DNA of 64,000 bases, taken from assembly GCA_004292955.1 (NCBI GenBank), contig RDXX01000039.1:62001-126000 (forward strand). The letters run 5' to 3'. The translations under genes were made by a program, and so were the position numbers. Below are positions 35,085 to 44,766 of the stretch, in pieces. The notes beneath the pieces were generated by a model that was given only the letters and a program-made list of their open reading frames with translations, did not search any database and was not told where the DNA came from. Source of the stretch: Oscillatoriales cyanobacterium. GTDB lineage: Bacteria > Cyanobacteriota > Cyanobacteriia > Cyanobacteriales > Microcoleaceae. Each line of letters begins with the position of its first letter. Position 1 is the first letter of the stretch.

Positions 35085-35195
35085 TGCACATATTCCGATC
35101 CCCCTAAATCCCCCTTATTAAGGGGGACTTTGAGAAGAATCTTGTCCCCCCCTTATCAAGGGGGGTTAGGGGGGATCGGAATTCTATGCAGCCTC
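35085..35195. repeat. Palindromic CCCCCTTA...TAAGGGGG repeat
   Basis: Two back-to-back hairpins around CCCCCTTATTAAGGGGG and CCCCCCTTATCAAGGGGGG with flanking GATCCCCCTAAAT / TTAGGGGGGATC. The same family recurs at 63758-63846 and, in modified form, inside rsmE (50262-50390). Confidence 0.85.
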
Positions 35196-35229
35196 ATAAA
35201 AAATTGGTCTTAGGGCTAGTCTATTGAAA

Positions 35230-37035
35230 TCATCGAAAAATATTGAACAACCGGAAAATTCCCAACAGTGGACTGAAAGGAGCGAGAGTGCCACCTACAT
35301 TATCCGAGAACGCAGCGCGACCCGATCGCCTTACCATAATTACATCATTATTTTGCAGTTTGGGATTACTTTCCTCATTGGCGGTTGCAGAAAAATTCAC
35401 CTTAACACTTAGCCGCGAAACAGTGCCGTTAGGATTGAGGCGAATTAAATCCACCGAATCCATTTCTGCCCGCGATTTATTAAAACCTCCCGCTGCTACC
35501 AGCGCTTGATTTAAAGTAGTGTTGGGCTGCAATGCAAAAGACCCCGGTTTGACGATTTCTCCCACCAGACTAACCTTAATCGAATCCGGTGAAAAATTAG
35601 AAGTAGCCACTTGTGCGCCTTCGAGTGCATTGAGATTTTCGGCTTTGGGCACGATTACCGTATCTCCCTGTTGCAGTGTTAAATCTTGGGATACATCTCC
35701 TGCTTCCAAAAGTTGCCACAAATTCACATTAATAATTTGTTCGGTGCCCGCCCGCGTCAGGCGGCGAACTTGTATTTGTCTGATATCAGCTACCGGCGTA
35801 ATGCCGCCCGCCATTTTAATAGCCCTAGTTACAGTTTGCTGCAAAACATTTTCCCCTCCACCGGGAGTTTCCTTAGCAGCAAACAAACCAGAATCTGCAC
35901 CCGATTCATTCTCTTGTAACCTACTTTGAAGCTCTTTTGCCAGAGTATAAGTACCGGGTCGAGTTACTTCGCCCACTACAGCAATATTAATTGGTTGAGT
36001 GCTTTGCCCGGTAATGTTAGCTACTGCTAAAGTCGGTGCTTCTTGGCGGTTGAGGCTAGTTACAGTGGGAATAAATATTGTGTCGCCGTCGCGCAAAGTC
36101 ATATCGGCGCGCAAATCGCCGTTTTGCAATAATTCCCACAAATCCACACTGATAATTTGTTCTGCTGCGTTGCGCTGGGGGCGGCGGATTTTGATTTGCC
36201 GCACGTCTGCTGACTGGGTAATTCCGCCCGCCAGTCGCAGCGCCCGCGATATTGTGGGCATTTGAGTGCCTATTTGCTCTGAGGTGCCTCCAGGGCCTGC
36301 TGCTGAAGATATTGTATAGGCTCCGGGGCGGTTGATTTCGCCTGCGATCGCAATTTGCAAAGGACGCGCAGCCAGCAGTTTCAGCGTAATCCAAGGACGT
36401 TTGAGGTATTTGCCGTATCGTTCCTTGACAGCATTAGAAGCTTGTTGTAAGGTCATTCCAGCCACTGATAGGCTGCCAATTAAGGGCAAACTCAGGGAAC
36501 CGTCAGCCTGTACTTGGTGTTGACCGTTGGGGCCGCTGTATTCTGGGACGTTGAAAATGTCCATTTGAATGCGATCGCCCGCGCCCAAAGTGTAAACTTC
36601 CGATCGTACACTCGAAGGTGCACTGGCTGGAACTGACGGAAATCCCGGCGCTGCCGGTACCGGTACGCGAATCGGAGAACCCGAACCCGAAGCAGGAGGA
36701 GGAGGAAGAGGAGAAAAAGAAGGAAGAGGAGGATAAGAAGGGGAAGGAGGAGGAGAAGGAGGAGAAGGAGGAGGAGGAGGCAAAAACTGGGCCACCGCGG
36801 CAGATGAACCCACAGTCGCCGCCAGCACTGACACAGTTAAACTTTGGAAAATTAAATTTTTGACTGCATTACTTACGCCATAAACCTGTTTGCAGATTGT
36901 GCTGAAAACCTCTCCCTCAGACCCTTTCCTGCAAAGATAAGGGAGAAAATCTCCCCTTTTCCTTTTTGCCAAGACAACCGCAGGGTGAGGTTTTTTCTCA
37001 AGTTGCGCGCCGCGCGAAGAACTGTTCACCACCAT
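35230..37035 (-). CDS. SLBB/Wza-type polysaccharide export protein
   Basis: 601 aa. Hydrophobic export-signal segment at about 58-86 (LIFQSLTVSVLAATVGSSAA), a poly-proline linker (about 88-135), a Poly_export domain (YTLGAGDRIQMDIFNVPEYS), then at least three SLBB domains recognised by IAGEINRPGAYTI, VVGEVTRPGTYTLA and LVGEIVKPGSFALQ. Forms the outer-membrane or periplasmic channel of a capsule/EPS system. The first ~50 residues (KRKRGDFLPYLCRKGSEGEVF) look like a translated intergenic repeat, but no later in-frame ATG exists before the signal, so the start is uncertain. Confidence 0.88.
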   Translation of the reverse strand: MVVNSSSRGAQLEKKPHPAVVLAKRKRGDFLPYLCRKGSEGEVFSTICKQVYGVSNAVKNLIFQSLTVSVLAATVGSSAAVAQFLPPPPPSPPSPPPSPSYPPLPSFSPLPPPPASGSGSPIRVPVPAAPGFPSVPASAPSSVRSEVYTLGAGDRIQMDIFNVPEYSGPNGQHQVQADGSLSLPLIGSLSVAGMTLQQASNAVKERYGKYLKRPWITLKLLAARPLQIAIAGEINRPGAYTISSAAGPGGTSEQIGTQMPTISRALRLAGGITQSADVRQIKIRRPQRNAAEQIISVDLWELLQNGDLRADMTLRDGDTIFIPTVTSLNRQEAPTLAVANITGQSTQPINIAVVGEVTRPGTYTLAKELQSRLQENESGADSGLFAAKETPGGGENVLQQTVTRAIKMAGGITPVADIRQIQVRRLTRAGTEQIINVNLWQLLEAGDVSQDLTLQQGDTVIVPKAENLNALEGAQVATSNFSPDSIKVSLVGEIVKPGSFALQPNTTLNQALVAAGGFNKSRAEMDSVDLIRLNPNGTVSRLSVKVNFSATANEESNPKLQNNDVIMVRRSGRAAFSDNVGGTLAPFSPLLGIFRLFNIFR

Positions 37036-37072
37036 CGCTTTTTGCCCCTATCCTCTTCCTACCCCGCCAACA

Positions 37073-37603
37073 TTAAATGTAACCCAACTGTTCCAACTTG
37101 CTCAGAACTTTTTTGACACTATCTTCCAAACTTTCCTCGTCTGTGCAACAAACAATCTCGGGATTGAGGGGTGCTTCATAAGCATCGTCAATGCCCGTAA
37201 AACCCTTAATCTCTCCTGCTCTGACCTTAGCGTACAGCCCTTTGACATCTCGAACTTCGCACACTTCTAACGGCGCTTTGACATACACCTCAACAAAATT
37301 TGGCTCCATTGCTCTAATTTCGTCGCGAATAGCTCTGTAGGGGCTAATAGCTGCCGTGATTGCCACAACTCCATTGCGGCTGAGTAGGTTTGCGACAAAT
37401 CCAATCCGCCGAATATTAGTATCTCGGTCTTCTTTGCTAAATCCCAAGCCTTTTGACAAGTTGGTGCGAACGACATCTCCATCCAATATTTCAACTTTGC
37501 AGCCTCGGGTCTTCAATTCTGGTTCGAGAGCTTTGCTGATAGTTGTCTTGCCAGAACCGCTGAGTCCGGTAAGCCACAAAATAAAACCTTTTTCCATTTT
37601 CAA
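37073..37603 (-). CDS. cysC: Adenylylsulfate kinase
   Basis: 176 aa, within family range. Walker [10 protein letters not shown] (residues 13-21), [27 protein letters not shown] (APS-binding region, split here) and [16 protein letters not shown] with the phosphorylated Ser. Converts APS to PAPS in sulfate assimilation. It lies 38 bp downstream of the SLBB exporter's 5' end on the same strand but is not clearly co-transcribed with it. Sulfite reductase, a later pathway step, is encoded elsewhere at 51379. Confidence 0.94.
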   Translation of the reverse strand: MKMEKGFILWLTGLSGSGKTTISKALEPELKTRGCKVEILDGDVVRTNLSKGLGFSKEDRDTNIRRIGFVANLLSRNGVVAITAAISPYRAIRDEIRAMEPNFVEVYVKAPLEVCEVRDVKGLYAKVRAGEIKGFTGIDDAYEAPLNPEIVCCTDEESLEDSVKKVLSKLEQLGYI

Positions 37604-37880
37604 CCATTAATAAGTAACTGGGAAATTATAGAATGTAAAATTTTCTATATCTATTCTCCCTTTTCTATCTTATCGTGGTTTGCGGTGTCATCTTGATAAG
37701 ATTTGCCTGCGAAAAATGAGGACTCAAAATTTGCGAGTTCTGCGGTCATCTCACCACACAAATGCCCGGCAGTCACATAATTTACGATATATTCTTTGTA
37801 AAGACTTAACAAATTCAATTCAAAGTCGCGATCGATCGCAAACCTCGAAGATCTAACAGTATATTTACGGCATTGAACAC
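37604..37880. other. Gap upstream of cysC
   Basis: The ORF at 37651-37899 covers this stretch but shows no family features. Contains a possible minus-strand promoter for cysC. Nothing else supportable. Confidence 0.35.
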
Positions 37881-38036
37881 TTAGAATTATTACAAACATC
37901 GAGCATATATCCGTAGATTAACGGTACTCAACATTTGATATTATCACAAGTGTTTAAAATATATCCGTATATTCACGGCACGAATTGCTGGTAATTATCA
38001 CAAGTGTTTAACATATATCCGTATATTCACGGCACG
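37880..38036 (+). promoter_or_regulatory. Iterated 43-bp direct repeats upstream of the FAD oxidoreductase
   Basis: Two nearly identical 43-bp copies (37940-37982 and 37994-38036) start ATTATCACAAGTGTTTAA and share ATATCCGTATATTCACGGCA, differing at one base; a third, decayed copy lies near 37885. Each carries the inverted pair CCGT...ACGG. They are spaced 54 bp apart, about 50-150 bp before the start at 38088, so they look like operator or iteron-type sites. Confidence 0.7.
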
Positions 38037-38087
38037 GCTCGCCTACATAAGCCTTGAACAATCCCAAATCTCCAATCTCCAATCCTA

Positions 38088-39977
38088 TTGCCTATGTTTC
38101 CCGTCTTAAAAGCAGATGTTTTAGTAGTTGGTGGCGGCACCGGCGGCACTTCAGCAGCAGTCCAAGCAGCCCGCCGAGGTGCCAAAACTATTTTAGTCAG
38201 CGAATTCCCCTGGCTGGGAGGAATGCTGACTTCGGCCGGCGTTTGTGCTCCCGACGGCAACGAATTAGCAGCATTTCAGACTGGTTTGTGGGGCGCGTTT
38301 CTCCGGGAACTCCAGCAGCGACAACCGGGAGGTTTGGATTGGGGCTGGGTCAGTTTTTTTACTTACGATCCCCGCATCGGTGCTGAAATTTTTGCTGATT
38401 GGGTTAAGTCTTTGCCGAACTTGCAGTGGATTTCTGGACAAACAGCTCAAGATGTGATTTTTGAATACAACAGAATTTCTGGGGTGAGATTTGCAGATTT
38501 TACGGTTTCTGCCAAAATCACTTTGGATGCAACGGAATTGGGAGATTTGCTGGCTTTAGCTGATGTTGGACATCGCTGGGGTTGGGAATTTCAAGCTGAG
38601 TGGGGAGAACCTAGCGCGCCGATCGCATCTAACGATCTCACACAAAGGTATTCGGTGCAAGCTCCAACTTGGGTGGCCATCATGCAGGATTTTGGCGAGG
38701 GCGCGGTGGCGCCAGAAATTCCCGCGCCACCTGTTGACAATCCCGATCAATTTTTCGATGCTTGGAAAGATTACACTCCCGAACAATTTCTCAATTACGG
38801 CCGACTTCCTGGGGGATTGTTGATGATTAATTGGCCGATTTGTGGTAATGATTATGGTGAAAAGGTCGATCGACTAATTGAATCCAAAACATCCCGACAA
38901 CAATTTCTCCAAGAAAGTCTCTGGCACAGCCAAAGTTTCGCCCGCTTCATTCAAACCCAACTCGGCCCCCGCTACGGTTTAGCACAAAATATTTTCCCCA
39001 TTTCCAATATCGAAAATCAATCAAATTCTTCCCTACTGTCTTCCTTCGCCTTGCACCCCTACTACCGAGAAAGCCGCCGTTTGCGAGGGATAAGTACAGT
39101 CAAAGAACAAGATATTTTGCCGGTTGTCGGGGGTAGAGTCGCGAAATTGCCGATCGATTCTGAGGGAATTTGCGAGACAATTGCGATCGGCAACTATGCA
39201 AATGACCACCACTACACCAGCGGCGACATTCCCTTGCAGCCCAAATCCATCCGCTGGGGCGGCCGCTGGACTGGCACTCCGTTTACAATTCCCTACAGTG
39301 CGCTAATTCCTGCGAGTACAGATGGATTGCTAGTTTGCGAAAAAAATATTTCCGTGTCTCACATCGCCAACGGTGCAACTCGCTTGCAGCCTTTGGTGAT
39401 GAATATCGGACAGGCGGCGGGGATGGCGGCGGCTTTGTGTGCGGAAGTTGGATGTCAGCCGCGCGATTTGCCTGTCAGAGTTTTGCAGGAAGCTTTGCTG
39501 CAAGATTCCGAGGCGAGGGCGGCAGTTGTTCCTTTATTTAATTTGACACCGGATCGATCGGACTGGCTACATTGGCAGCGCTATTATCTCGATCGACCTC
39601 AAGCATATCCCGCCAGCGGCGAATGTCCTGTGTCAGTCAAAAGCGATCGAGAAACCGGGTTTCTCAACGAAATTTCTGTATTAGAACCCATAACTTTGAA
39701 AGTTGAACCCGGTTTATACGTAAATCCGCGTAGTAAAACAGCAAATACCGAGAGTCAATTTTCGGGCATTTTCCGCCGTCTGGGCGCACAAGACTGGACA
39801 CTGACGCTGACAAGTCCCCCATCCTTAGCCGATCGAACTTGGCAACTCGTGACTTTGGACTGGGAAACCGACAGATTTCTACAGAGTTGCGAAACCGAAA
39901 AGCCTCTGACGGTATGGGGCAGGCTGAATTTTGCTGGTGCTTGGCTCCTAGCGGGTGCAGTAACATCGAAGAGGTGA
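38088..39977 (+). CDS. FAD-dependent oxidoreductase (FAD_oxidored family)
   Basis: 629 aa. FAD-binding Rossmann motif ADVLVVGGGTGGTSAAVQ at residues 9-26, then FPWLGGMLTSAGVCAPDG, and a second dinucleotide-type stretch (LRGISTVKEQDILPV, then GDIPLQPKSIRWGG). No signal peptide. The family is widespread in cyanobacteria with unknown substrate. The C-terminal ~120 residues contain RETGFLNE, translated from a GAGAAACCGGGTTTCTC palindrome. The upstream iterons suggest it is tightly regulated. Confidence 0.82.
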   Translation: MPMFPVLKADVLVVGGGTGGTSAAVQAARRGAKTILVSEFPWLGGMLTSAGVCAPDGNELAAFQTGLWGAFLRELQQRQPGGLDWGWVSFFTYDPRIGAEIFADWVKSLPNLQWISGQTAQDVIFEYNRISGVRFADFTVSAKITLDATELGDLLALADVGHRWGWEFQAEWGEPSAPIASNDLTQRYSVQAPTWVAIMQDFGEGAVAPEIPAPPVDNPDQFFDAWKDYTPEQFLNYGRLPGGLLMINWPICGNDYGEKVDRLIESKTSRQQFLQESLWHSQSFARFIQTQLGPRYGLAQNIFPISNIENQSNSSLLSSFALHPYYRESRRLRGISTVKEQDILPVVGGRVAKLPIDSEGICETIAIGNYANDHHYTSGDIPLQPKSIRWGGRWTGTPFTIPYSALIPASTDGLLVCEKNISVSHIANGATRLQPLVMNIGQAAGMAAALCAEVGCQPRDLPVRVLQEALLQDSEARAAVVPLFNLTPDRSDWLHWQRYYLDRPQAYPASGECPVSVKSDRETGFLNEISVLEPITLKVEPGLYVNPRSKTANTESQFSGIFRRLGAQDWTLTLTSPPSLADRTWQLVTLDWETDRFLQSCETEKPLTVWGRLNFAGAWLLAGAVTSKR

Positions 39978-40072
39978 GGTTTTTTGCAAAGTTCCGAAAA
40001 TTGCCAGAAATTTATCCTGATGGATGGGGGGAAGTCTGTATCAGGTTATAGACACTGACACGGAAACTACCC

Positions 40073-40300
40073 ATGCACACCTACACTGCAATTGCTTTAC
40101 TGAGCCTGTTGGGCATTACCTTGAGTGCCAGCGCCGCTCGATATTTTGAACGCCTAGTGGAACTGCTCGTAATTGCCACTGCTGATTATATGTTCTTGGC
40201 GTCCACTCAATCACAAAAAGGCGATCGTTCTCCAGAAAGAGGCAGCGGACGCAGAGAGTTTGCTCAGCACGATCTTTACACACATTACATACTAGCTTAA
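40073..40300 (+). CDS. patX: PatX-like RGSGR signal-peptide precursor, copy 1
   Basis: 75 aa. Signal peptide MHTYTAIALLSLLGITLSA (about 1-21) and a C-terminal ERGSGR at residues 55-60 within KGDRSPERGSGRRE, followed by a 15-residue tail. RGSGR is the active pentapeptide of PatS and HetN, and PatX proteins of filamentous cyanobacteria have exactly this layout (signal peptide, short spacer, RG[ST]GR near the end). Probably processed and exported as a small inhibitor of HetR. It is followed by a second copy and then hetR. The 12 bases before the ATG and the region upstream are conserved in copy 2. Confidence 0.82.
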   Translation: MHTYTAIALLSLLGITLSASAARYFERLVELLVIATADYMFLASTQSQKGDRSPERGSGRREFAQHDLYTHYILA

Positions 40301-40464
40301 TGGCATAGGACGAAAGAAAGTTCTGCAAATGAGTGGGTTTCTGCCGCCCGTGTCGATCTGATTTTCTGGGATTCTAGTTGGTCACGTTCGTTTGGCAACT
40401 GCACTTCTTGTTGACAGTCATTAGGATATTTTTGCGTGTTAAAAATAATAGCAGATCGAGCTGC

Positions 40465-40514
40465 AACCGCCATCTATTGAGGGATTTACTCTTTCAATAT
40501 TTGGCGGTTTTGTA
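40465..40514 (+). terminator. Terminator after patX copy 1
   Basis: AACCGCC and GGCGGTT enclose a loop (ATCTATTGAG...CAATATTT) and the stem is followed by TTGTATG. A matching structure ends copy 2 (41396-41440), showing that the duplicated unit included the terminator. Confidence 0.7.
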
Positions 40515-40537
40515 TGTTCCAGGCTGGAGAGACTTTT

Positions 40538-40662
40538 GGGAGCATCTCAATGAATGCAAAAAAGCAATTTCTTTACAGTGCGAGCGTCCCCGCTCGCGAT
40601 TATAGATCGCGAGCGGGGACGCTCGCACTATAAAATCAAAACATCAAAACTGAGATGCTCCC
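40538..40662. mobile_element. 125-bp MITE with 8-bp target duplication, copy B
   Basis: Ends GGGAGCATCTC and GAGATGCTCCC, with a near-perfect central hairpin (GTGCGAGCGTCCCCGCTCGCG and its complement). Flanked on both sides by AGACTTTT (40530-40537 and 40663-40670). Same ends as copy A at 21830-21948, which is flanked by GAATGCTT, so two independent insertions are supported. Confidence 0.92.
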
Positions 40663-40979
40663 AGACTTTTTACCTGTCAATTCAGGTAACTAAAATTTAT
40701 TTTGGGTGAGACAATTTAAAAAATTGAGGACTTACGTATTAAGACCAAAGAAATCGGTTTTTTTACCTCATCTGTGGAGTACAACGCAAGATTTTCGTAA
40801 AAAACTGCTGGTTAAGCGGAGTCGAAACCCGGTTTCTGCTCGCCCCTGCGTCCAGGACTAAAATCAAATAATTCTCCCATCATGTTTTTTTGGGTAGTCT
40901 GGCAAATTCAAGGAAATCAATCCTGATTAGCAAGGGAAAAGTCCGTATCTGTAACTAGACACTGACACGGATACTACCC

Positions 40980-41198
40980 ATGCACACCTACACTGCAATT
41001 GCTTTACTCAGCCTGTTGGGCCTTAGCTTGAGTGCTACCGCCGCTCTAAGCATAGAATCCCCAGTCCCACAGCTAAAAACTTCTACCGCTCAATATATGT
41101 TATCAGCGCAAACTCAACAAAGAGGAGATCGCGCTCCCCGCAGAGGCACCGGACGGTATGATTTGATGCAGGTCAACACTGACACTCAGGCACTATAA
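40980..41198 (+). CDS. patX: PatX-like RGTGR signal-peptide precursor, copy 2
   Basis: 72 aa. The first 20 residues match copy 1 almost exactly (MHTYTAIALLSLLGLSLSAT), then a diverged spacer, then RGDRAPRRGTGRYD, with RGTGR at residues 55-59. The Ser-to-Thr change is conservative; PatX families carry RG[ST]GR. The block CCTGAT...AAGTCCGTATC...AGACACTGACACGG...ACTACCC before the ATG is shared with copy 1, so promoter and signal were duplicated together about 907 bp apart. It precedes hetR by about 1.1 kb. Confidence 0.8.
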   Translation: MHTYTAIALLSLLGLSLSATAALSIESPVPQLKTSTAQYMLSAQTQQRGDRAPRRGTGRYDLMQVNTDTQAL

Positions 41199-41395
41199 TA
41201 ATTTCGATCGCATTGCCAGAAAGCTAGTTCCGCAACTGACTTGTTTCTGGTTTCGAGGCTGGTTTCGAGGTCGCCCGTGTCGATCGATCGCATTTTCTGG
41301 GATTTATAGTTTGTCAGGTTCGTCAGGCCACTGCACTTTTTATTGATACTCCCTAGAAGATTTTTTTTGTAACAAATGTCACAATATAAACTGGA

Positions 41396-41440
41396 GCTGC
41401 CATCTACGTAGAGATATATTCTCGTAGGTGGCGGTTTTGT
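41396..41440 (+). terminator. Terminator after patX copy 2
   Basis: GCTGCCATCTACG and CGTAGGTGGCGG form a strong stem around TAGAGATATATTCT, followed by TTTTGTATTG. It parallels the structure after copy 1 with compensating loop changes. Confidence 0.8.
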
Positions 41441-41569
41441 ATTGAAAATGCTCTTTCTCTTTTTCCCATTCTCCCCCTCTCTGAGTCGCCTCAAATTCTT
41501 CCGATCGCAATAGTTCTTTACGTTTTCCCCCCACAGGTGGGGTTTAATTTTTAACCGCTGCACTATAAT

Positions 41570-41838
41570 TGACGTGCGATAACTAACTTAATATATAGCT
41601 ACACCCTGAGTGCAGAGGGTGCAGCTCTCGACTTAAATTCGCCAATAAGAACCACTTATTCGGTGTCGATCGCCTTTAAGCTAAGGCCCGAGTGACCTCA
41701 GGAAAATTAACCGGCCTGAATCTTAGGGTAGCTGCCAAGCTTTCCGGCGACTGTCGGCTATGCTTGATTCGGCGGTCTCGCAATATTTCTTTTATGGAGG
41801 ATGAAAAGATGCCTCCAAGTTTTACTATTTCGGAGATT
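41570..41838 (+). promoter_or_regulatory. hetR leader, separated from hetR by an RNA element
   Basis: Contains ACCCTGAG...GCAGAGGGTGCAG and TGGAGG...CCTCCA hairpins and ends in CGGAGATT, whose GGAG looks like the original Shine-Dalgarno sequence; the HEARO-like element begins directly after. Rejoining the flanks gives CGGAGATT-ATGAAAAATGAC, a plausible ancestral hetR start. Promoters cannot be placed. Confidence 0.55.
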
Positions 41839-43182
<1,344 letters not shown>

Positions 43183-43184
<2 letters not shown>

Positions 43185-43242
43185 TCAGTTGTCAGTTGTC
43201 AGTTGTCAGTTGTCAGTTGTCAGTTGTCAGTTGTCAGTTGTC
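43183..43242. repeat. GTTGTCA heptamer array (about 8 units)
   Basis: Tandem CAGTTGT/GTTGTCA units starting right after the hetR stop. Same array type as before ycf46 (23487-23540). Confidence 0.92.
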
Positions 43243-43390
43243 ATTGGTTGATTCCTTGAAACTAATGACTAACGATTAATAACTCATATTTCTGGGCGCA
43301 GAAACCGGGTTTTATACGAAAATATTGCGTTAATGCCTTGAATAATCGTGCAAAACCCGGTTTCTTGGGTGAGATTTCGTGCAAGCTGGA

Positions 43391-44284
43391 CTAGGCTAAA
43401 AAAGTTCTCCAAGCGGAGGCTAGGACGATCGCTGCGATCGCTCCGATGAGTGTATTGAAAAAATTCACTACCTCGTTCGTGAGCCACTCAAACTTTGATT
43501 GCACCGTCGCACCAATCACGCTCTCGATGTTCGTAGCAATAAAAGCTGCAACAACACAAAAGACAATTCCTGTCAAGTCAATTACACCCACAGCCCAACT
43601 CACAAGAGCAATCAGGATCGATCCGACAATACCTGCGATCGTTCCTTCCAAACTTACCGCCCCTTCCGTACCCCTAGGTACAGGCTGCAAGGTAGTAATC
43701 AAAAACGTATGCTTCCCGTAAGCTTTGCCGATTTCGCTAGCGCAGGTATCGGAAAGTTTGGTGCAGAAACTCGCCGCATAGCCCAGCAACAACAAGGAAA
43801 TCACATCTTGTGACACAGGCCAAATAGCATCTTGTGGCACAGGCATCTTGCCTGTGTCTCCTAAAATACCGCCTGTGTCTCCTAAAATACCGCCTGTGTC
43901 TCCTAAACCTGTGTCTCGGAAAATACATAATGCCAAAACTGCCACAGCACAAATAGCAGCGGTTAAAGCCGAACCCCAGACATTTTCCGGGCCTCGGGCG
44001 CCCGATCGCTTTTCGGCAATACCTTCAGCTTCTTTTTGGGCTTTGCCAATGCGGGTAACTCCAGATCCGACCAGAAAGTAGAACATGACCACAGCATAGC
44101 CTTGCCATCCCAAACTGCCCCAGATGATAACACCCAGCAGCCAACCGTGGAGTTGTCCAGCCGGAGTAAGCAATTTTTTGGGAGCAAGGGTGGCGATCGC
44201 GAGTAAAAATGTATTCAGGGCGATCGCCACCAGCCAAGGATTAGACCAAGACAAATAATTAAAAAAGAATTCTGAGTTTTGCAT
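43391..44284 (-). CDS. DUF92 family membrane protein (phytyl-phosphate kinase-like, VTE6 homolog)
   Basis: 297 aa with about seven membrane segments (for example WLVAIALNTFLLAIATLA, GWLLGVIIWGSLGW, TLIGAIAAIVLASAWR). DUF92 motifs KLSDTCASEIGKAYGKHT and PRGTEGAVSLEGTIAG are intact. The family includes plant and cyanobacterial phytyl-phosphate kinases that feed tocopherol synthesis. A loop near residues 122-155 carries tandem GDTGGIL units and KMPVPQD, translated from a repeat at 43812-43918 inserted in frame between membrane segments. Kinase activity is assigned by family only. Confidence 0.85.
   Translation of the reverse strand: MQNSEFFFNYLSWSNPWLVAIALNTFLLAIATLAPKKLLTPAGQLHGWLLGVIIWGSLGWQGYAVVMFYFLVGSGVTRIGKAQKEAEGIAEKRSGARGPENVWGSALTAAICAVAVLALCIFRDTGLGDTGGILGDTGGILGDTGKMPVPQDAIWPVSQDVISLLLLGYAASFCTKLSDTCASEIGKAYGKHTFLITTLQPVPRGTEGAVSLEGTIAGIVGSILIALVSWAVGVIDLTGIVFCVVAAFIATNIESVIGATVQSKFEWLTNEVVNFFNTLIGAIAAIVLASAWRTFLA
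43812..43918. repeat. In-frame CCTGTGTCTCC repeat inside the DUF92 gene
   Basis: Contains CACAGGCATCTTGCCTGTGTC hairpin units and 2.5 copies of a 21-bp unit CTCCTAAAATACCGCCTGTGT, about 105 bp in total. The 21-bp period (7 codons) preserves the reading frame as GDTGGIL repeats. Confidence 0.85.
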
Positions 44285-44310
44285 AGCCTCTAGTAGCGTC
44301 TCTTATTGTT

Positions 44311-44766
44311 ATGAACAGTCAAGTCTTATTTCATCTTGCCTTCCCCGTAACCGATATCGATCGAACCAAAGCATTCTATGTCAGCGGGCTCGGCTGCGAA
44401 TTGGGTCGGGAGTCACCCAGTTCTCTCATTTTAAATCTCTGCGGCCATCAGATTGTCGCCCACGTCACCCACGAACCTCTAACACCCCAGCGCGGCATCT
44501 ATCCCAGACACTTCGGCTTAGTTTTTACCTCGGAGTCTGACTGGGAAGCGCTGTTAGAAATGGCGCGGCAAAAACAGTTGAATTTTTATCAAGAATCAAG
44601 ACGGCGGTTTCCAGGTTTGCCCACAGAACACCGCACCTTTTTTCTAGAAGATCCGTTTGGAAATTTGTTGGAATTTAAATATTACTGCGATCCAGAAGCA
44701 ATTTTCGGTCGCAGCGAATACGCTCAAGTTGGAGATTATGTACTAGGAATCAGAGATTGTTACTAG
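44311..44766 (+). CDS. VOC family (glyoxalase/bleomycin-resistance fold) protein
   Basis: 151 aa. Two beta-alpha-beta-beta-beta halves: FHLAFPVTDIDRTKAFYVSG (first metal-ligand His), LILNLCGHQIVAH, IYPRHFGLVFTSESD, and DPFGNLLEFKYY with the C-terminal Glu ligand. Typical for a metal-dependent VOC enzyme of unknown substrate. Its 3' end overlaps the lipase gene on the other strand by 17 bp. It is divergent from the DUF92 gene. Confidence 0.88.
   Translation: MNSQVLFHLAFPVTDIDRTKAFYVSGLGCELGRESPSSLILNLCGHQIVAHVTHEPLTPQRGIYPRHFGLVFTSESDWEALLEMARQKQLNFYQESRRRFPGLPTEHRTFFLEDPFGNLLEFKYYCDPEAIFGRSEYAQVGDYVLGIRDCY

Noticed and set aside
37651-37899. 82-aa ORF between cysC and the FAD oxidoreductase
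   Set aside because: No homology pattern and it runs into the iterated repeats, so it is probably chance.
41186-41563. Minus-strand ORF of 125 aa
   Set aside because: It lies over the patX2 terminator and leader, with low-complexity composition and no family features.
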